A stretch of DNA of 42,822 bases from an uncultured Prevotellaceae bacterium (lineage in GTDB: Bacteria > Bacteroidota > Bacteroidia > Bacteroidales > Bacteroidaceae). The notes below the pieces were generated by a model, which was given only the letters and a program-made list of their open reading frames with translations, did no database searches and was not told the origin of the DNA. The stretch covers positions 1 to 42,822 of the forward strand of contig CAMVPA010000030.1 of NCBI GenBank assembly GCA_947169245.1. The letters are read 5' to 3'. Made by a program: the position numbers and the translations under genes. This document shows positions 7,789 to 15,910 of the stretch, one piece after another. How positions within the stretch are numbered: the stretch's first letter is position 1; each line of letters starts with the position of its first letter.

Positions 7789-8637
7789 ATGAGAAAAACT
7801 ATATTCGACTTATTGGAACGGAAGGGAAAGCTTCCAATAAGCATGCTTACAGCCTACGATTATCATACTGCCTGCACCATCGACGAGGCGGGAATAGATA
7901 TGATTCTGGTGGGCGACTCGCTGGGTAACGTGATGCTGGGCTACGAGAACACACTGGCCGTCACCGTCGAGGACATGATCCACCACGGTAAGGCTGTATG
8001 TCGCGGTGCCAAGGAGGCGATGGTGGTCATCGACATGCCGTTCATGTCGTATCAGGCATCGGTCGAGGACGCCGTGCGCAATGCCGGACGCATCGTGAAG
8101 GAGACTAACTGTCAGGCGGTGAAACTGGAGGGCGGCGTGGAATACTGCGACCGCATCAAGGCCATCGTCGAGGCTGGTATCCCCGTGGTGGCCCACATCG
8201 GACTGACACCCCAGTCGGTGAACGCACTGGGCGGCTACAAGGTGCAGGGTAAGTCGCTGGAGCAGGCACAAAAACTGTTGCTCAACGCCAAGGCGGTGGA
8301 AGAGGCAGGTGCCTTTGCCGTAACTTTGGAGTGCGTGCCAGAGGCGTTGGCAAAGATGATTACCGAGCGGTCCAAGATATTGACCATCGGCATCGGCGCC
8401 AGCAGCAGCTGCGACGGTCAGGTGCTGGTCTATCAGGATATGGTGGGCTACACCGACGGCTTTGTGCCTAAGTTTGTGAAGAAGTATGCCGACGTGCACA
8501 GCATCATGCTGGAGGCGTTCCGGCAGTACAAACAGGACTGCGAACAGCGCACGTTTCCTGCTGAGAGTCAGACATACGCACTGAGCGATGAGGTACTGCA
8601 GGCGCTGAAGGCAAAAGAAGAGGAATTACCATTTTAA
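7789..8637 (+). CDS. panB: 3-methyl-2-oxobutanoate hydroxymethyltransferase PanB
   Basis: PanB converts 2-ketoisovalerate to ketopantoate using methylenetetrahydrofolate, the first committed step to pantothenate. The 282-residue protein from the ATG at 7789 begins MRKTIFDLLERKGK and carries family motifs SMLTAYDYHTA, ILVGDSLGNVMLG, the metal-binding D and E residues, DMPFMSY, VKLEGG, and HIGLTPQSVNALGGYK. An upstream in-frame ATG at 7756 would overlap the preceding gene and lengthen the protein beyond the family, so I prefer 7789. It heads the pan/coa cluster and is followed by panC after 18 nt. Confidence 0.96.
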   Translation: MRKTIFDLLERKGKLPISMLTAYDYHTACTIDEAGIDMILVGDSLGNVMLGYENTLAVTVEDMIHHGKAVCRGAKEAMVVIDMPFMSYQASVEDAVRNAGRIVKETNCQAVKLEGGVEYCDRIKAIVEAGIPVVAHIGLTPQSVNALGGYKVQGKSLEQAQKLLLNAKAVEEAGAFAVTLECVPEALAKMITERSKILTIGIGASSSCDGQVLVYQDMVGYTDGFVPKFVKKYADVHSIMLEAFRQYKQDCEQRTFPAESQTYALSDEVLQALKAKEEELPF

Positions 8638-8655
8638 TATACACGAATAGAAGAA

Positions 8656-9501
8656 ATGAAGGTAGTTAAGACCGTAAAAGAAGTACGCGAGATTGTTGCC
8701 GGATGGCGCAAAGAGGGACTCACGGTGGGACTGGTGCCCACGATGGGATTCCTACACGAAGGACACCAGAGCCTCATCCGCAAATCGGCTGAGCAGAACG
8801 ACCGCACCGTGGTGTCGGTATTCGTGAACCCCATACAGTTCGGCCCCAACGAGGACCTGGAGGCCTACCCGCGCGACCTGAACCGCGACATGAAGGCGGT
8901 GGAGGAAGCTGGTGGCGACCTTATCTTCAACCCCGAGCCGGCTGAGATGTATCCAGGTCACTTCACCTCGTTCATCGACACCACCGAGACCACCGAGTTG
9001 CTCTGTGGTGCTGTGCGTCCCATACACTTCCGTGGCGTGTGCACCGTGGTGGGCAAGCTGTTCAACATCGTACTGCCCGACCGCGCCTACTTCGGACAGA
9101 AGGATGCCCAACAGCTGGCAACTGTAAAGCGTTTTGTGCGCGACCTGAACTTCCCTGTGGAGATTGTGCCCTGCCCCATCGTGCGCGAGGACGATGGACT
9201 GGCCAAGTCGAGCCGCAATACCTACCTTAATCAAGAAGAGCGCCAAGCGGCACTTATTCTCTCGAAGAGTCTGAAGAAAGGCCAGGAAGCTATTGACGGT
9301 GGCGAGCGCGACGCACAAAAGGTCATCGACATTATCCGCAAGAGTCTGGAGACAGAGCCCATGGCTCGTATAGACTACGTTGAGGTGGTAGACTTCGAGA
9401 ACATACAGCGTACACCACGCATTGAGGGCGAGACGCTCGTCGCCATCGCCGTCTACATCGGTAAGACACGACTCATTGACAATTTCATTGTAAACAACTG
9501 A
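8656..9501 (+). CDS. panC: Pantothenate synthetase PanC
   Basis: PanC condenses pantoate and beta-alanine with ATP through a pantoyl-adenylate. The 281-residue protein has the nucleotidyltransferase HIGH-like motif within VPTMGFLHEGHQSL (about residues 28-41), then VFVNPIQFGPNEDLEAYPRD, AYFGQKDAQQL, and the KMSKS-like loop LAKSSRNTYL. Length matches the family. It lies between panB and panD on one strand with very short spacers (18 and 6 nt), so a single transcript is likely. Confidence 0.97.
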   Translation: MKVVKTVKEVREIVAGWRKEGLTVGLVPTMGFLHEGHQSLIRKSAEQNDRTVVSVFVNPIQFGPNEDLEAYPRDLNRDMKAVEEAGGDLIFNPEPAEMYPGHFTSFIDTTETTELLCGAVRPIHFRGVCTVVGKLFNIVLPDRAYFGQKDAQQLATVKRFVRDLNFPVEIVPCPIVREDDGLAKSSRNTYLNQEERQAALILSKSLKKGQEAIDGGERDAQKVIDIIRKSLETEPMARIDYVEVVDFENIQRTPRIEGETLVAIAVYIGKTRLIDNFIVNN

Positions 9502-9507
9502 TAGAGA

Positions 9508-9900
9508 ATGGAAATAACCTTGCTGAAGGCAAAGATTCACCGTGCTGTAGTGAAGCAGGCTGACCTCGACTACGTGGGCAGCATTACCATTGACACACGA
9601 CTGCTACGCGAGTCGGGCATACGTGAATACGAGAAAGTGGAGATTGCCGACATCACCAATGGCAACCGCCTGGAGACTTACGCCATTGCCGGCGAGGAGG
9701 GCTCAGGCATGATCTGTCTGAACGGTGCCGCCGCACAGCTCGTCAACCCTGGTGACAAGATTATCATCATGGCCTATGCCTACATGACGCCTGAGGAGGC
9801 TGAAACCCACCGTCCCGTGGTGCTTTTCGTCGACGAGGACAATAACATCGTGCGCAAGGCCACCTACGAGAAGCACGGCCTGCTGGCAGAGCAGGAGTAA
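9508..9900 (+). CDS. panD: Aspartate 1-decarboxylase PanD
   Basis: PanD is the pyruvoyl-dependent enzyme that makes beta-alanine from aspartate. The 130-residue pro-enzyme has the self-cleavage site Gly24-Ser25 in YVGSITID, at the same numbering as well-studied family members. Ser25 becomes the pyruvoyl group. The segment [20 protein letters not shown] is characteristic of the beta-barrel. It starts 6 nt after the panC stop. Its own stop codon lies in a run of GGAGTAA-like 7-8-nt repeats that fills the gap to coaBC. Confidence 0.97.
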   Translation: MEITLLKAKIHRAVVKQADLDYVGSITIDTRLLRESGIREYEKVEIADITNGNRLETYAIAGEEGSGMICLNGAAAQLVNPGDKIIIMAYAYMTPEEAETHRPVVLFVDEDNNIVRKATYEKHGLLAEQE

Positions 9901-9917
9901 AGGAGTAAGGAGTAAGA
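9894..9917 (+). repeat. Heptanucleotide-type repeat spanning the panD stop
   Basis: Three GGAGTAA-like units (one lengthened by an A) start in the last panD codons, provide its TAA stop and fill the panD-coaBC spacer. Confidence 0.65.
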
Positions 9918-9922
9918 ATACT

Positions 9923-11107
9923 ATGCTGACAGGAAAGACCATCGTACTGGGCGTGACGGGGAGCATTGCCGCCTACAAGACGGCTAACCTCGCCTCGATG
10001 CTTGTGAAGCTGGGGGCCGACGTCCACGTCATCATGACCCAGAACGCTACAAAGTTCATTACGCCAATGACCTTCGAGACACTGACAGACAACAAGTGCA
10101 TCGCCGACACCTTCGACCGCAACTTCTCGTTCGATGTGAAGCACGTGTCGCTGGCCAAGAAAGCCGACCTCTTCATGGTGGCTCCCTGTACGGCCAACGT
10201 CATTGGCAAGCTCGCCGCGGGCATCTGCGACGACATGCTCACCACCACACTCCTGGCCACGAAGGCCCCCATCATCCTGGCGCCGGCCATGAACACAGGT
10301 ATGTGGGAAAGCCCCATCCTACAGGACAACATCCAGAAGCTGCAACACTACGGCTACCACTTCGTAGAGCCCGCCGTAGGCCGACTGGCTTGTGGCGACG
10401 TGGGCAGCGGTAAGATGCCAGCTGAGGAACTGTTGTTGGAACATATTCTGCTGCATGTAGCCAAAGAGAAAGACCTGAAGGGCCGTCGCGTGCTCATCAC
10501 GGCAGGTCCCACGCAGGAGGCAATCGACCCTGTGCGCTTCATTACCAACCACTCATCAGGAAAAATGGGCTACGCGCTGGCCAAGATGGCTGCCCTCCGT
10601 GGTGCCAAAGTGACATTGATTAGCGGCCCCGTCAATATCAAGCCCTTTGTGGGCATCGATTTCGTCGATGCCACAAGCGCGCAGGACATGTTCGAGGCAG
10701 TAACCACACGTAGCGCCGAGCAGGACGTCATCATCATGTGCAGCGCCGTTGCCGACTACACGCCTGCCACCTACTCGGAACAGAAGGTGAAGAAGCACGA
10801 TGGCGACATGAGCATCGACTTAAGGCGCACGCAGGACATCCTGGGGTGGCTGGGTAGCCACAAGCGCGAAGGCCAGCTGCTCGTGGGCTTTTCGATGGAG
10901 ACGGAAAACCTCATCGAGAACTCGCAGGCCAAACTGACGAAGAAGAATGTCGACCTCATCTGTGCCAACTCCATCGTTGGCGACAAGACAGGCTTTGCCG
11001 TCGACACTAACATGGTGACACTCATTACGAAGGACGAAGTGAAGGAGCTGCCGCTGTGTTCAAAGGAGGAAACAGCCAACATGATTCTTGACAGAATCAA
11101 AAAATAA
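9923..11107 (+). CDS. coaBC: Bifunctional phosphopantothenoylcysteine synthetase/decarboxylase CoaBC
   Basis: CoaBC turns 4'-phosphopantothenate and cysteine into 4'-phosphopantetheine. In the N-terminal FMN decarboxylase (CoaC, about residues 1-185) I see GVTGSIAAYK, His74 in VKHVSL, the PAMNTGMW motif at about 121-128 and the active Cys157 in GRLACGDVGSGK. The C-terminal CTP-dependent synthetase (CoaB) shows ITAGPTQEAIDPVRFI, Asn209 in NHSSGKMG and the lysine pair KVKKHD. The 394-residue length matches the fusion. It closes the pan block, so panB-panC-panD-coaBC lacks only the pantothenate kinase, which follows one gene later. Confidence 0.97.
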   Translation: MLTGKTIVLGVTGSIAAYKTANLASMLVKLGADVHVIMTQNATKFITPMTFETLTDNKCIADTFDRNFSFDVKHVSLAKKADLFMVAPCTANVIGKLAAGICDDMLTTTLLATKAPIILAPAMNTGMWESPILQDNIQKLQHYGYHFVEPAVGRLACGDVGSGKMPAEELLLEHILLHVAKEKDLKGRRVLITAGPTQEAIDPVRFITNHSSGKMGYALAKMAALRGAKVTLISGPVNIKPFVGIDFVDATSAQDMFEAVTTRSAEQDVIIMCSAVADYTPATYSEQKVKKHDGDMSIDLRRTQDILGWLGSHKREGQLLVGFSMETENLIENSQAKLTKKNVDLICANSIVGDKTGFAVDTNMVTLITKDEVKELPLCSKEETANMILDRIKK

Positions 11108-11156
11108 GAATTCTGAATTTTGATGTGTCGGACTTCGTCCGAATAGAAATTAAGAA

Positions 11157-11933
11157 GTGAACATTGTTATTATCGGATCAGGCAACCTGGCCACGCAACT
11201 CTCACTGGCCTTGAAAGACGCCGGTATGGACATCGTACAGGTGTACAGCCGCACGGAGGAACACGCCAGGCAACTGGCCGACAAGCTTGGTTGCTCCTTT
11301 TCGGACAGCATAGAGACCATCCGCAGGGATGCCGACGTCTATATTCTATCCATCAAGGACGATGCCATCAGCGAGGTGGCCGCCACCATCTGCACTGAAC
11401 GTCCCGACAGTCTCTTCATCCATACGGCAGGCAGCGTGCCCATGAGTGTGTTCACGCCTTTCACCAAGTGCTACGGCGTGCTCTACCCAATGCAGACTTT
11501 TTCCAAAAACCGCAAGGTGGACTTCCGTCCCATCCCTTGCTTCATCGAAGCGTCCGACGCACAAGCCCTGGCCATGATTCGGTCTCTGGCCGAGAGTATC
11601 GCCGACAACGTGATACAGGTAGACTCCGAGCGCCGCAAGAAACTGCACCTCGCCGCCGTTCTGGCCTGTAACTTGACGAACCACTGCTATCGTCTGGCCG
11701 AACGCGTGCTGGAGGAAGAACAGCTGGACTTTCGTCTCTTCCTGCCACTGATTGAGGAGACAGCCCGCAAGGTACAGTACCTCTCGCCACGTGAGGCCCA
11801 GACGGGTCCTATGGTACGCTACGACACCGGCATCATGGACATGCAGCTAAGCCTGCTGCCCGACGAGCGTACCAGGCAGATATACCGCCTCATGGCCGAG
11901 AGCATTCACGAAGACTCTAAACCAAAACAATAA
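11157..11933 (+). CDS. Rossmann-fold NAD(P)-binding protein with DUF2520
   Basis: The 258-residue protein starts at a GTG (11157), giving MNIVIIGSGNLATQLSLALK with a dinucleotide-binding glycine motif at residues 7-12. It resembles the ProC/F420-dependent oxidoreductase fold: an N-terminal Rossmann-like domain and a C-terminal helical DUF2520 domain containing KLHLAAVLACNLTNHCY. The GTG was chosen because the motif starts immediately and no ATG precedes it. Function is unknown in the family. Some relatives were considered possible ketopantoate or pyrroline-carboxylate reductases. Its place between coaBC and a pantothenate kinase makes a ketopantoate reductase role worth considering, since no panE is visible here, but that is inference only. 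Confidence 0.8.
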   Translation: MNIVIIGSGNLATQLSLALKDAGMDIVQVYSRTEEHARQLADKLGCSFSDSIETIRRDADVYILSIKDDAISEVAATICTERPDSLFIHTAGSVPMSVFTPFTKCYGVLYPMQTFSKNRKVDFRPIPCFIEASDAQALAMIRSLAESIADNVIQVDSERRKKLHLAAVLACNLTNHCYRLAERVLEEEQLDFRLFLPLIEETARKVQYLSPREAQTGPMVRYDTGIMDMQLSLLPDERTRQIYRLMAESIHEDSKPKQ

Positions 11934-11937
11934 AACT

Positions 11938-12756
11938 ATGGGAATTATCATCGGAATAGACGTGGGCATCTCGACCACGAAGATTGTGGGTCTGAAAAAC
12001 GGACACATCACATCACCTACACGTATCACTGCCGCCGACCCCATCACATCGCTCTACGGCGCTTTCGGTAAGTACCTGCACGACAATGACATTGCTCTTC
12101 AGGACGTGGAGCAGGTCATGCTGACAGGCGTAGGATCAGCCTATATCAAGGGCGCCGTCTACGGTCTGCCCACACAGAAAGTCGAGGAGTTCGTGGCCGA
12201 CGGTCTGGGTGCCCGTTACGAGTCGAAACTCGATCATACCATCGTCGTATCGATGGGTACAGGTACCAGCTTCGTGCAGTGCGACGGCGATGACATGCGT
12301 CACATCGGCGGTATCGGCATCGGTGGCGGCACGCTGGCAGGTCTTTCGCGTATGCTGCTGAACACCAGTGACATCAAGGCTGTCTCAGAATTGGCCAAGC
12401 AGGGCGACATCAGTAACATGAACCTCCGCATTGGCGACATCTCGGCTGAGCCGTTGCCCGGTCTTCCCATGGAGGCCACTGCCAGCATACTGGCCAAGGC
12501 CCAGAGCGACGCCTCGAAGGAGGATATTGCCGCTGGCATCATCTCCATGGTGCTGCAGGCCATCGGTTCAGCAGCATGGCTGTCGAGCCGCGGCAGCGAC
12601 ATCCGCGACTTCGTACTCATCGGCAACCTGACGCTCCTGCCGCAGTGTAAGGATGTGTTCCCGCCGTTGGAGCAGCTCTACAACATCTGCTTCCACATAC
12701 CTAAGTACTCCCAATACTGCACTGCCATTGGTGCTGCGCTGAGCTACAAGAAATGA
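11938..12756 (+). CDS. coaW: Type II pantothenate kinase (CoaW-like)
   Basis: This 272-residue ASKHA-fold kinase begins with phosphate-1 motif IGIDVGISTTKIVGLKNG. It then has VSMGTGTSFVQ (phosphate-2) and GIGGGTLAGLSRMLL (adenosine motif), the pattern of the CoaW/PANK family, which phosphorylates pantothenate. It starts 4 nt after the preceding stop. Many bacteria use type I CoaA or type III CoaX instead. The assignment relies on family resemblance and on clustering with panBCD and coaBC; a related BadF/BadG-type ATPase is the alternative. Confidence 0.82.
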   Translation: MGIIIGIDVGISTTKIVGLKNGHITSPTRITAADPITSLYGAFGKYLHDNDIALQDVEQVMLTGVGSAYIKGAVYGLPTQKVEEFVADGLGARYESKLDHTIVVSMGTGTSFVQCDGDDMRHIGGIGIGGGTLAGLSRMLLNTSDIKAVSELAKQGDISNMNLRIGDISAEPLPGLPMEATASILAKAQSDASKEDIAAGIISMVLQAIGSAAWLSSRGSDIRDFVLIGNLTLLPQCKDVFPPLEQLYNICFHIPKYSQYCTAIGAALSYKK

Positions 12757-12768
12757 AAGCATGGGGTA

Positions 12769-14118
12769 TCACCTTATATCTTGATTGAGGTTCCTGCTGA
12801 GAAAAAAGCTGCGGGTAGCGGTGAAAAAGAGTGCCACACCGACAGCATTGACAATGGCGACAGTCCAGAAAGCGGCACTATAACCCGCCAACTCGCTAAT
12901 GACGCCGCCTAACAGTATGCCCAGTCCCATGCCTACATCCCACGAGACCAATATGGTCGAATTGGCTGTACCCCGCTTACTATTGGGCGCTACACTGATA
13001 GTCATGTTCTGGAAGGCTGGCCACATGTGGCCATTGCCAAGACCTATCAACAACGCTGAGCCATAGTAACCGATGGAGGTGAACAGCGAAGCATGAAGAG
13101 TGACAAACTGGCTGCCGACCTCCCACTCGTTGAGATGTGAAAGGAGTGTGGGTATCAGAATGAACAAGGTGTAGCCGACAAGCGAGATAACCATTCCACT
13201 GGCGGCATTATGGGTGACCCGTCCCTGTCGCAACGCCCTGCCACCTTGCAGTCGCGACAAAATGAGCCCCACGGAGCAAAGCATGAAATAGGTGCCCGTA
13301 CCACCAGTGATGCCCATCACTTCTTTTCCGTAGATTGCCAAATAATTGCTCAGTACACCGAAGCAAAAGCCAAAAGCCACCATGTTGACACCCAGCAGCC
13401 AGCCACGAACGAGGAAGAAACGATCCAAACTTATCGTTTTTCGAGGTACGTGGTGCGAGGTACGAGGTACGAGGTCACCTTGTACACCACTCGATTCCAT
13501 TTCTGAACTATTCTCGCACCTCGCACCTCGTACCTCGCACCCCCGAGCCGTTCTCGACAAAGAAACCGTTGCATCGACGGAAAGTCCGATGGTGGCAACG
13601 ACAAGCGCCAGCCAGAATAGAAGGTCAAAGCTATGCGTATACCTATATATAAAAATACCGACAGTAGGGCCAATAGCCATCGCCAAGTTGTTCGACATGC
13701 CATAATAGCCAATGCCTTCGGTACGTCGTGACGAGGGCAGCACGTCAATAGCAACTGTGGAGTTGGCCACTGTCAAGGCTCCGAAGGGACCACCGTGCAG
13801 TGTTCGCACAATGGTGAACAGTAGGAGTGTGGAAGCCGCCAGATAGCCCGCAAAGAAGATGGAGAAAGCCGTATAGCACACCATCAGCACCGTCTTTCGG
13901 GGAAAGGCGTCGACAACGAAGCCGCTGAAAGGCCTGAAGAGCAGTGCCGTGAGGGTGTAACCCGACAATACCAGACCGATAACATCTTTAGTGGCACCGA
14001 AGTGCTCCTTCAGGTAGAGGGGCAGTAGCGGCGTCAAGACATAAAAGGCGAAGAACAGGGCGAAATTAGCCGTCATCACCTTACAATAATTAGCGTTCCA
14101 GAGTCTTTCTCGTGTCAT
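12769..14118 (-). CDS. MFS transporter with an in-frame repeat insertion
   Basis: From the ATG at 14118 this is a 449-residue, roughly 12-helix major facilitator. It has NANYCKVMTANFALFF near the N-terminus, the loop 2-3 signature region with RPFSGFVVDAFPRK, and GNGHMWPAFQNM in the second half. The substrate is unknown. An earlier in-frame start at 14187 would place its own -7 box inside the gene, so I reject it. The loop between the two six-helix halves contains about 36 residues (GCEVRGARCE...LVPRTSHHVPRK) encoded by a hairpin-forming heptanucleotide repeat element, at a site where an insertion is likely tolerated. It is convergent with the CoA cluster and divergent from iorA. Confidence 0.88.
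   Translation of the reverse strand: MTRERLWNANYCKVMTANFALFFAFYVLTPLLPLYLKEHFGATKDVIGLVLSGYTLTALLFRPFSGFVVDAFPRKTVLMVCYTAFSIFFAGYLAASTLLLFTIVRTLHGGPFGALTVANSTVAIDVLPSSRRTEGIGYYGMSNNLAMAIGPTVGIFIYRYTHSFDLLFWLALVVATIGLSVDATVSLSRTARGCEVRGARCENSSEMESSGVQGDLVPRTSHHVPRKTISLDRFFLVRGWLLGVNMVAFGFCFGVLSNYLAIYGKEVMGITGGTGTYFMLCSVGLILSRLQGGRALRQGRVTHNAASGMVISLVGYTLFILIPTLLSHLNEWEVGSQFVTLHASLFTSIGYYGSALLIGLGNGHMWPAFQNMTISVAPNSKRGTANSTILVSWDVGMGLGILLGGVISELAGYSAAFWTVAIVNAVGVALFFTATRSFFLSRNLNQDIR
13436..13543. repeat. Hairpin-forming heptanucleotide repeat element inside the MFS gene
   Basis: Left arm 13436-13479 consists of CGAGGTA-type 7-nt units. Right arm 13514-13543 consists of the complementary TACCTCG/CACCTCG units. 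A 34-nt loop separates them. The frame stays open through it. The same element occurs at 40864-41003. Confidence 0.85.
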
Positions 14119-14126
14119 TATCGGTG

Positions 14127-14134
14127 CAAAAGTA
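14127..14134 (-). promoter_or_regulatory. -7 box for the MFS gene
   Basis: TACTTTTG on the minus strand, 8 nt upstream of the ATG at 14118, matches TAnnTTTG and implies a very short leader. Confidence 0.5.
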
Positions 14135-14152
14135 CTAAAAAACGACCAAACA

Positions 14153-14184
14153 TTGCACGAAACGGAAAAAAAATAGTAAATTTG
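14153..14184 (+). promoter_or_regulatory. Promoter for iorA
   Basis: TTG at 14153-14155 and TAAATTTG at 14177-14184, separated by 21 nt, lie about 45 nt upstream of the iorA ATG. Confidence 0.5.
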
Positions 14185-14229
14185 CAACCCAAAAGAAGAA
14201 AACAGCTAAAAAACTGAAAGTATAAGAAC

Positions 14230-15858
14230 ATGGAAAAGAAACTTTTGTTAGGCGACGAAGCCATTGCGCTGGGCGCTCTGCATGCCGGACTATCAGGCGT
14301 CTACGCCTATCCTGGCACACCGTCGACCGAGATTACTGAGTTCATCCAAGGCAATGCCCTGGCCAAGGAGCGCGGCGTTCACAGCCGCTGGTCTACCAAC
14401 GAGAAGACTGCTATGGAAGCCGCCCTCGGAATGTCGTTCATGGGTAAGCGTGCCTTGGTATGTATGAAACACGTTGGCCTGAACGTCTGCGCCGACCCGT
14501 TTGTCAACAGCGGCATGACGGGTGTCAACGGTGGTGTCGTGGTGCTCGTAGCCGACGACCCGTCGATGCACTCCAGTCAGGATGAGCAGGACTCGCGTTT
14601 CTATGGCAAGTTTGCCATGATTCCCACGTTTGAGCCCAGCAACCAGCAGGAGGCATACGACATGGTTCAGGCAGCCTTCGACTACTCCGAGCAGCAGTGT
14701 CTGCCCGTGCTGATGCGTGTCACCACCCGCATGGCCCACAGCCGCGCCGTGGTTCAGGTAAAGGACGAGCCACGCCAAGAGAACGAACTGAACTACAACG
14801 CTGTTGCAGCCAACTGGGTGCTACTGCCTGCCAACGCCAAGAAACGCAACAATGTGGTGACAGCTCAGCAGGCCCAACTCGAAGAGGATGCCGTCAACTC
14901 TGCCTATAATAGTCTCATAAGCCCCATGAGCCCAATAAGCCCTATGGGGCAGAAACACCCGCTCGGCATCATCGCGGCAGGCATCGGCTACAACTACGTC
15001 AACGAGTGCTTCCCCGAGGGTAGCCCCTACCCCATCCTGAAGATTTCGCAGTATCCGCTACCCAAGAAGCTGGTGCGCCGTCTTATGGACGAGTGCCAGC
15101 AGGTTCTTATCGTTGAGGAGGGTCAGCCCTTCATCGAGGACATCGTGCGCGGTGTCGGCGAGAGCCAGAACATCAAGGGCAAGCTTGACGGTACACTGCC
15201 CCGCACGGGTGAGCTGAACCCCGACATCGTGAAGAAGGCTCTCGGCATGGAGTGCGGACAGTGCTTCGATCCTTGTGCCGACGTAGCTCCACGTCCGCCG
15301 GCATTATGCCAGGGCTGTGGTCACCGCGATGTCTACGCCGCTCTGAACGAGGTGCTCCGTGAGTACGACAACGCTCGCGTCTTCGGCGACATCGGCTGCT
15401 ACACGCTGGGCTTCCTGCCCCCGTTCCGCGCCATCCACTCATGCGTCGACATGGGTGCCTCCATCACCATGGCCAAGGGGGCTGCCGACGCTGGTCAGTG
15501 GCCTGCCGTTGCCATCATCGGCGACTCCACCTTCACGCATAGCGGCATGACGGGTCTGCTCGACGCCATAAACGAGAACGCCAACATCACCGTCATCATC
15601 AGCGACAATCTGACGACGGGCATGACGGGCGGTCAGGACTCTGCCGGCACTAACAAGTTCGAGGCCATCTGCCGCGGGCTGGGGCTGAGCGACGAACACC
15701 TGAAGGTGGTCGTTCCCCTGCCGAAGAACATGCCAGAGATTACGCAGATCATCCGCGACGAGATCAACTACAAGGGCACCTCGGTCATCATTCCGCGCCG
15801 TGAGTGCATGCAGACCCTGCAGCGTCACCTGAAGCAAAAGAAAGCGCAAGCCAAATAG
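14230..15858 (+). CDS. iorA: Indolepyruvate:ferredoxin oxidoreductase, alpha subunit IorA
   Basis: IorA oxidatively decarboxylates aryl-pyruvates (indolepyruvate, phenylpyruvate) to aryl-acetyl-CoA, reducing ferredoxin, or runs in reverse. The 542-residue protein has the N-terminal pyrimidine-binding domain (AYPGTPSTEITEF), a middle domain, the Cys-rich CGQCFDPCADV...LCQGCGHRD segment and the TPP/Mg domain (FGDIGCYTLG, GDSTFTHSGMTGL). The family's usual C-terminal two-[4Fe-4S] ferredoxin domain is absent: the protein ends soon after TSVIIPRRECMQTLQRH. About a dozen residues (SLISPMSPISPMG, roughly 228-240) come from a 9-nt repeat. iorB follows. Confidence 0.95.
   Translation: MEKKLLLGDEAIALGALHAGLSGVYAYPGTPSTEITEFIQGNALAKERGVHSRWSTNEKTAMEAALGMSFMGKRALVCMKHVGLNVCADPFVNSGMTGVNGGVVVLVADDPSMHSSQDEQDSRFYGKFAMIPTFEPSNQQEAYDMVQAAFDYSEQQCLPVLMRVTTRMAHSRAVVQVKDEPRQENELNYNAVAANWVLLPANAKKRNNVVTAQQAQLEEDAVNSAYNSLISPMSPISPMGQKHPLGIIAAGIGYNYVNECFPEGSPYPILKISQYPLPKKLVRRLMDECQQVLIVEEGQPFIEDIVRGVGESQNIKGKLDGTLPRTGELNPDIVKKALGMECGQCFDPCADVAPRPPALCQGCGHRDVYAALNEVLREYDNARVFGDIGCYTLGFLPPFRAIHSCVDMGASITMAKGAADAGQWPAVAIIGDSTFTHSGMTGLLDAINENANITVIISDNLTTGMTGGQDSAGTNKFEAICRGLGLSDEHLKVVVPLPKNMPEITQIIRDEINYKGTSVIIPRRECMQTLQRHLKQKKAQAK
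14911..14950 (+). repeat. Nine-nucleotide repeat inside iorA
   Basis: About four units of the type CATAAGCCC/CATGAGCCC/AATAAGCCC. Because the unit is 9 nt the frame is kept. It encodes an S-P-M/S-P-I repeat. A close relative of the unit fills the iorA-iorB spacer at 15860-15896. Confidence 0.75.
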
Positions 15859-15859
15859 G

Positions 15860-15896
15860 AGCCCCATTAGGCCCATTAGGCCTATTAGTCCCATAA
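15860..15896 (+). repeat. Nine-nucleotide repeat in the iorA-iorB spacer
   Basis: Units CCATTAGGC, CCATTAGGC, CTATTAGTC, CCATAAAAA follow the iorA stop directly. They resemble the tract inside iorA 900 bp upstream. Confidence 0.75.
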
Positions 15897-15910
15897 AAAC
15901 AACGAAAGCA

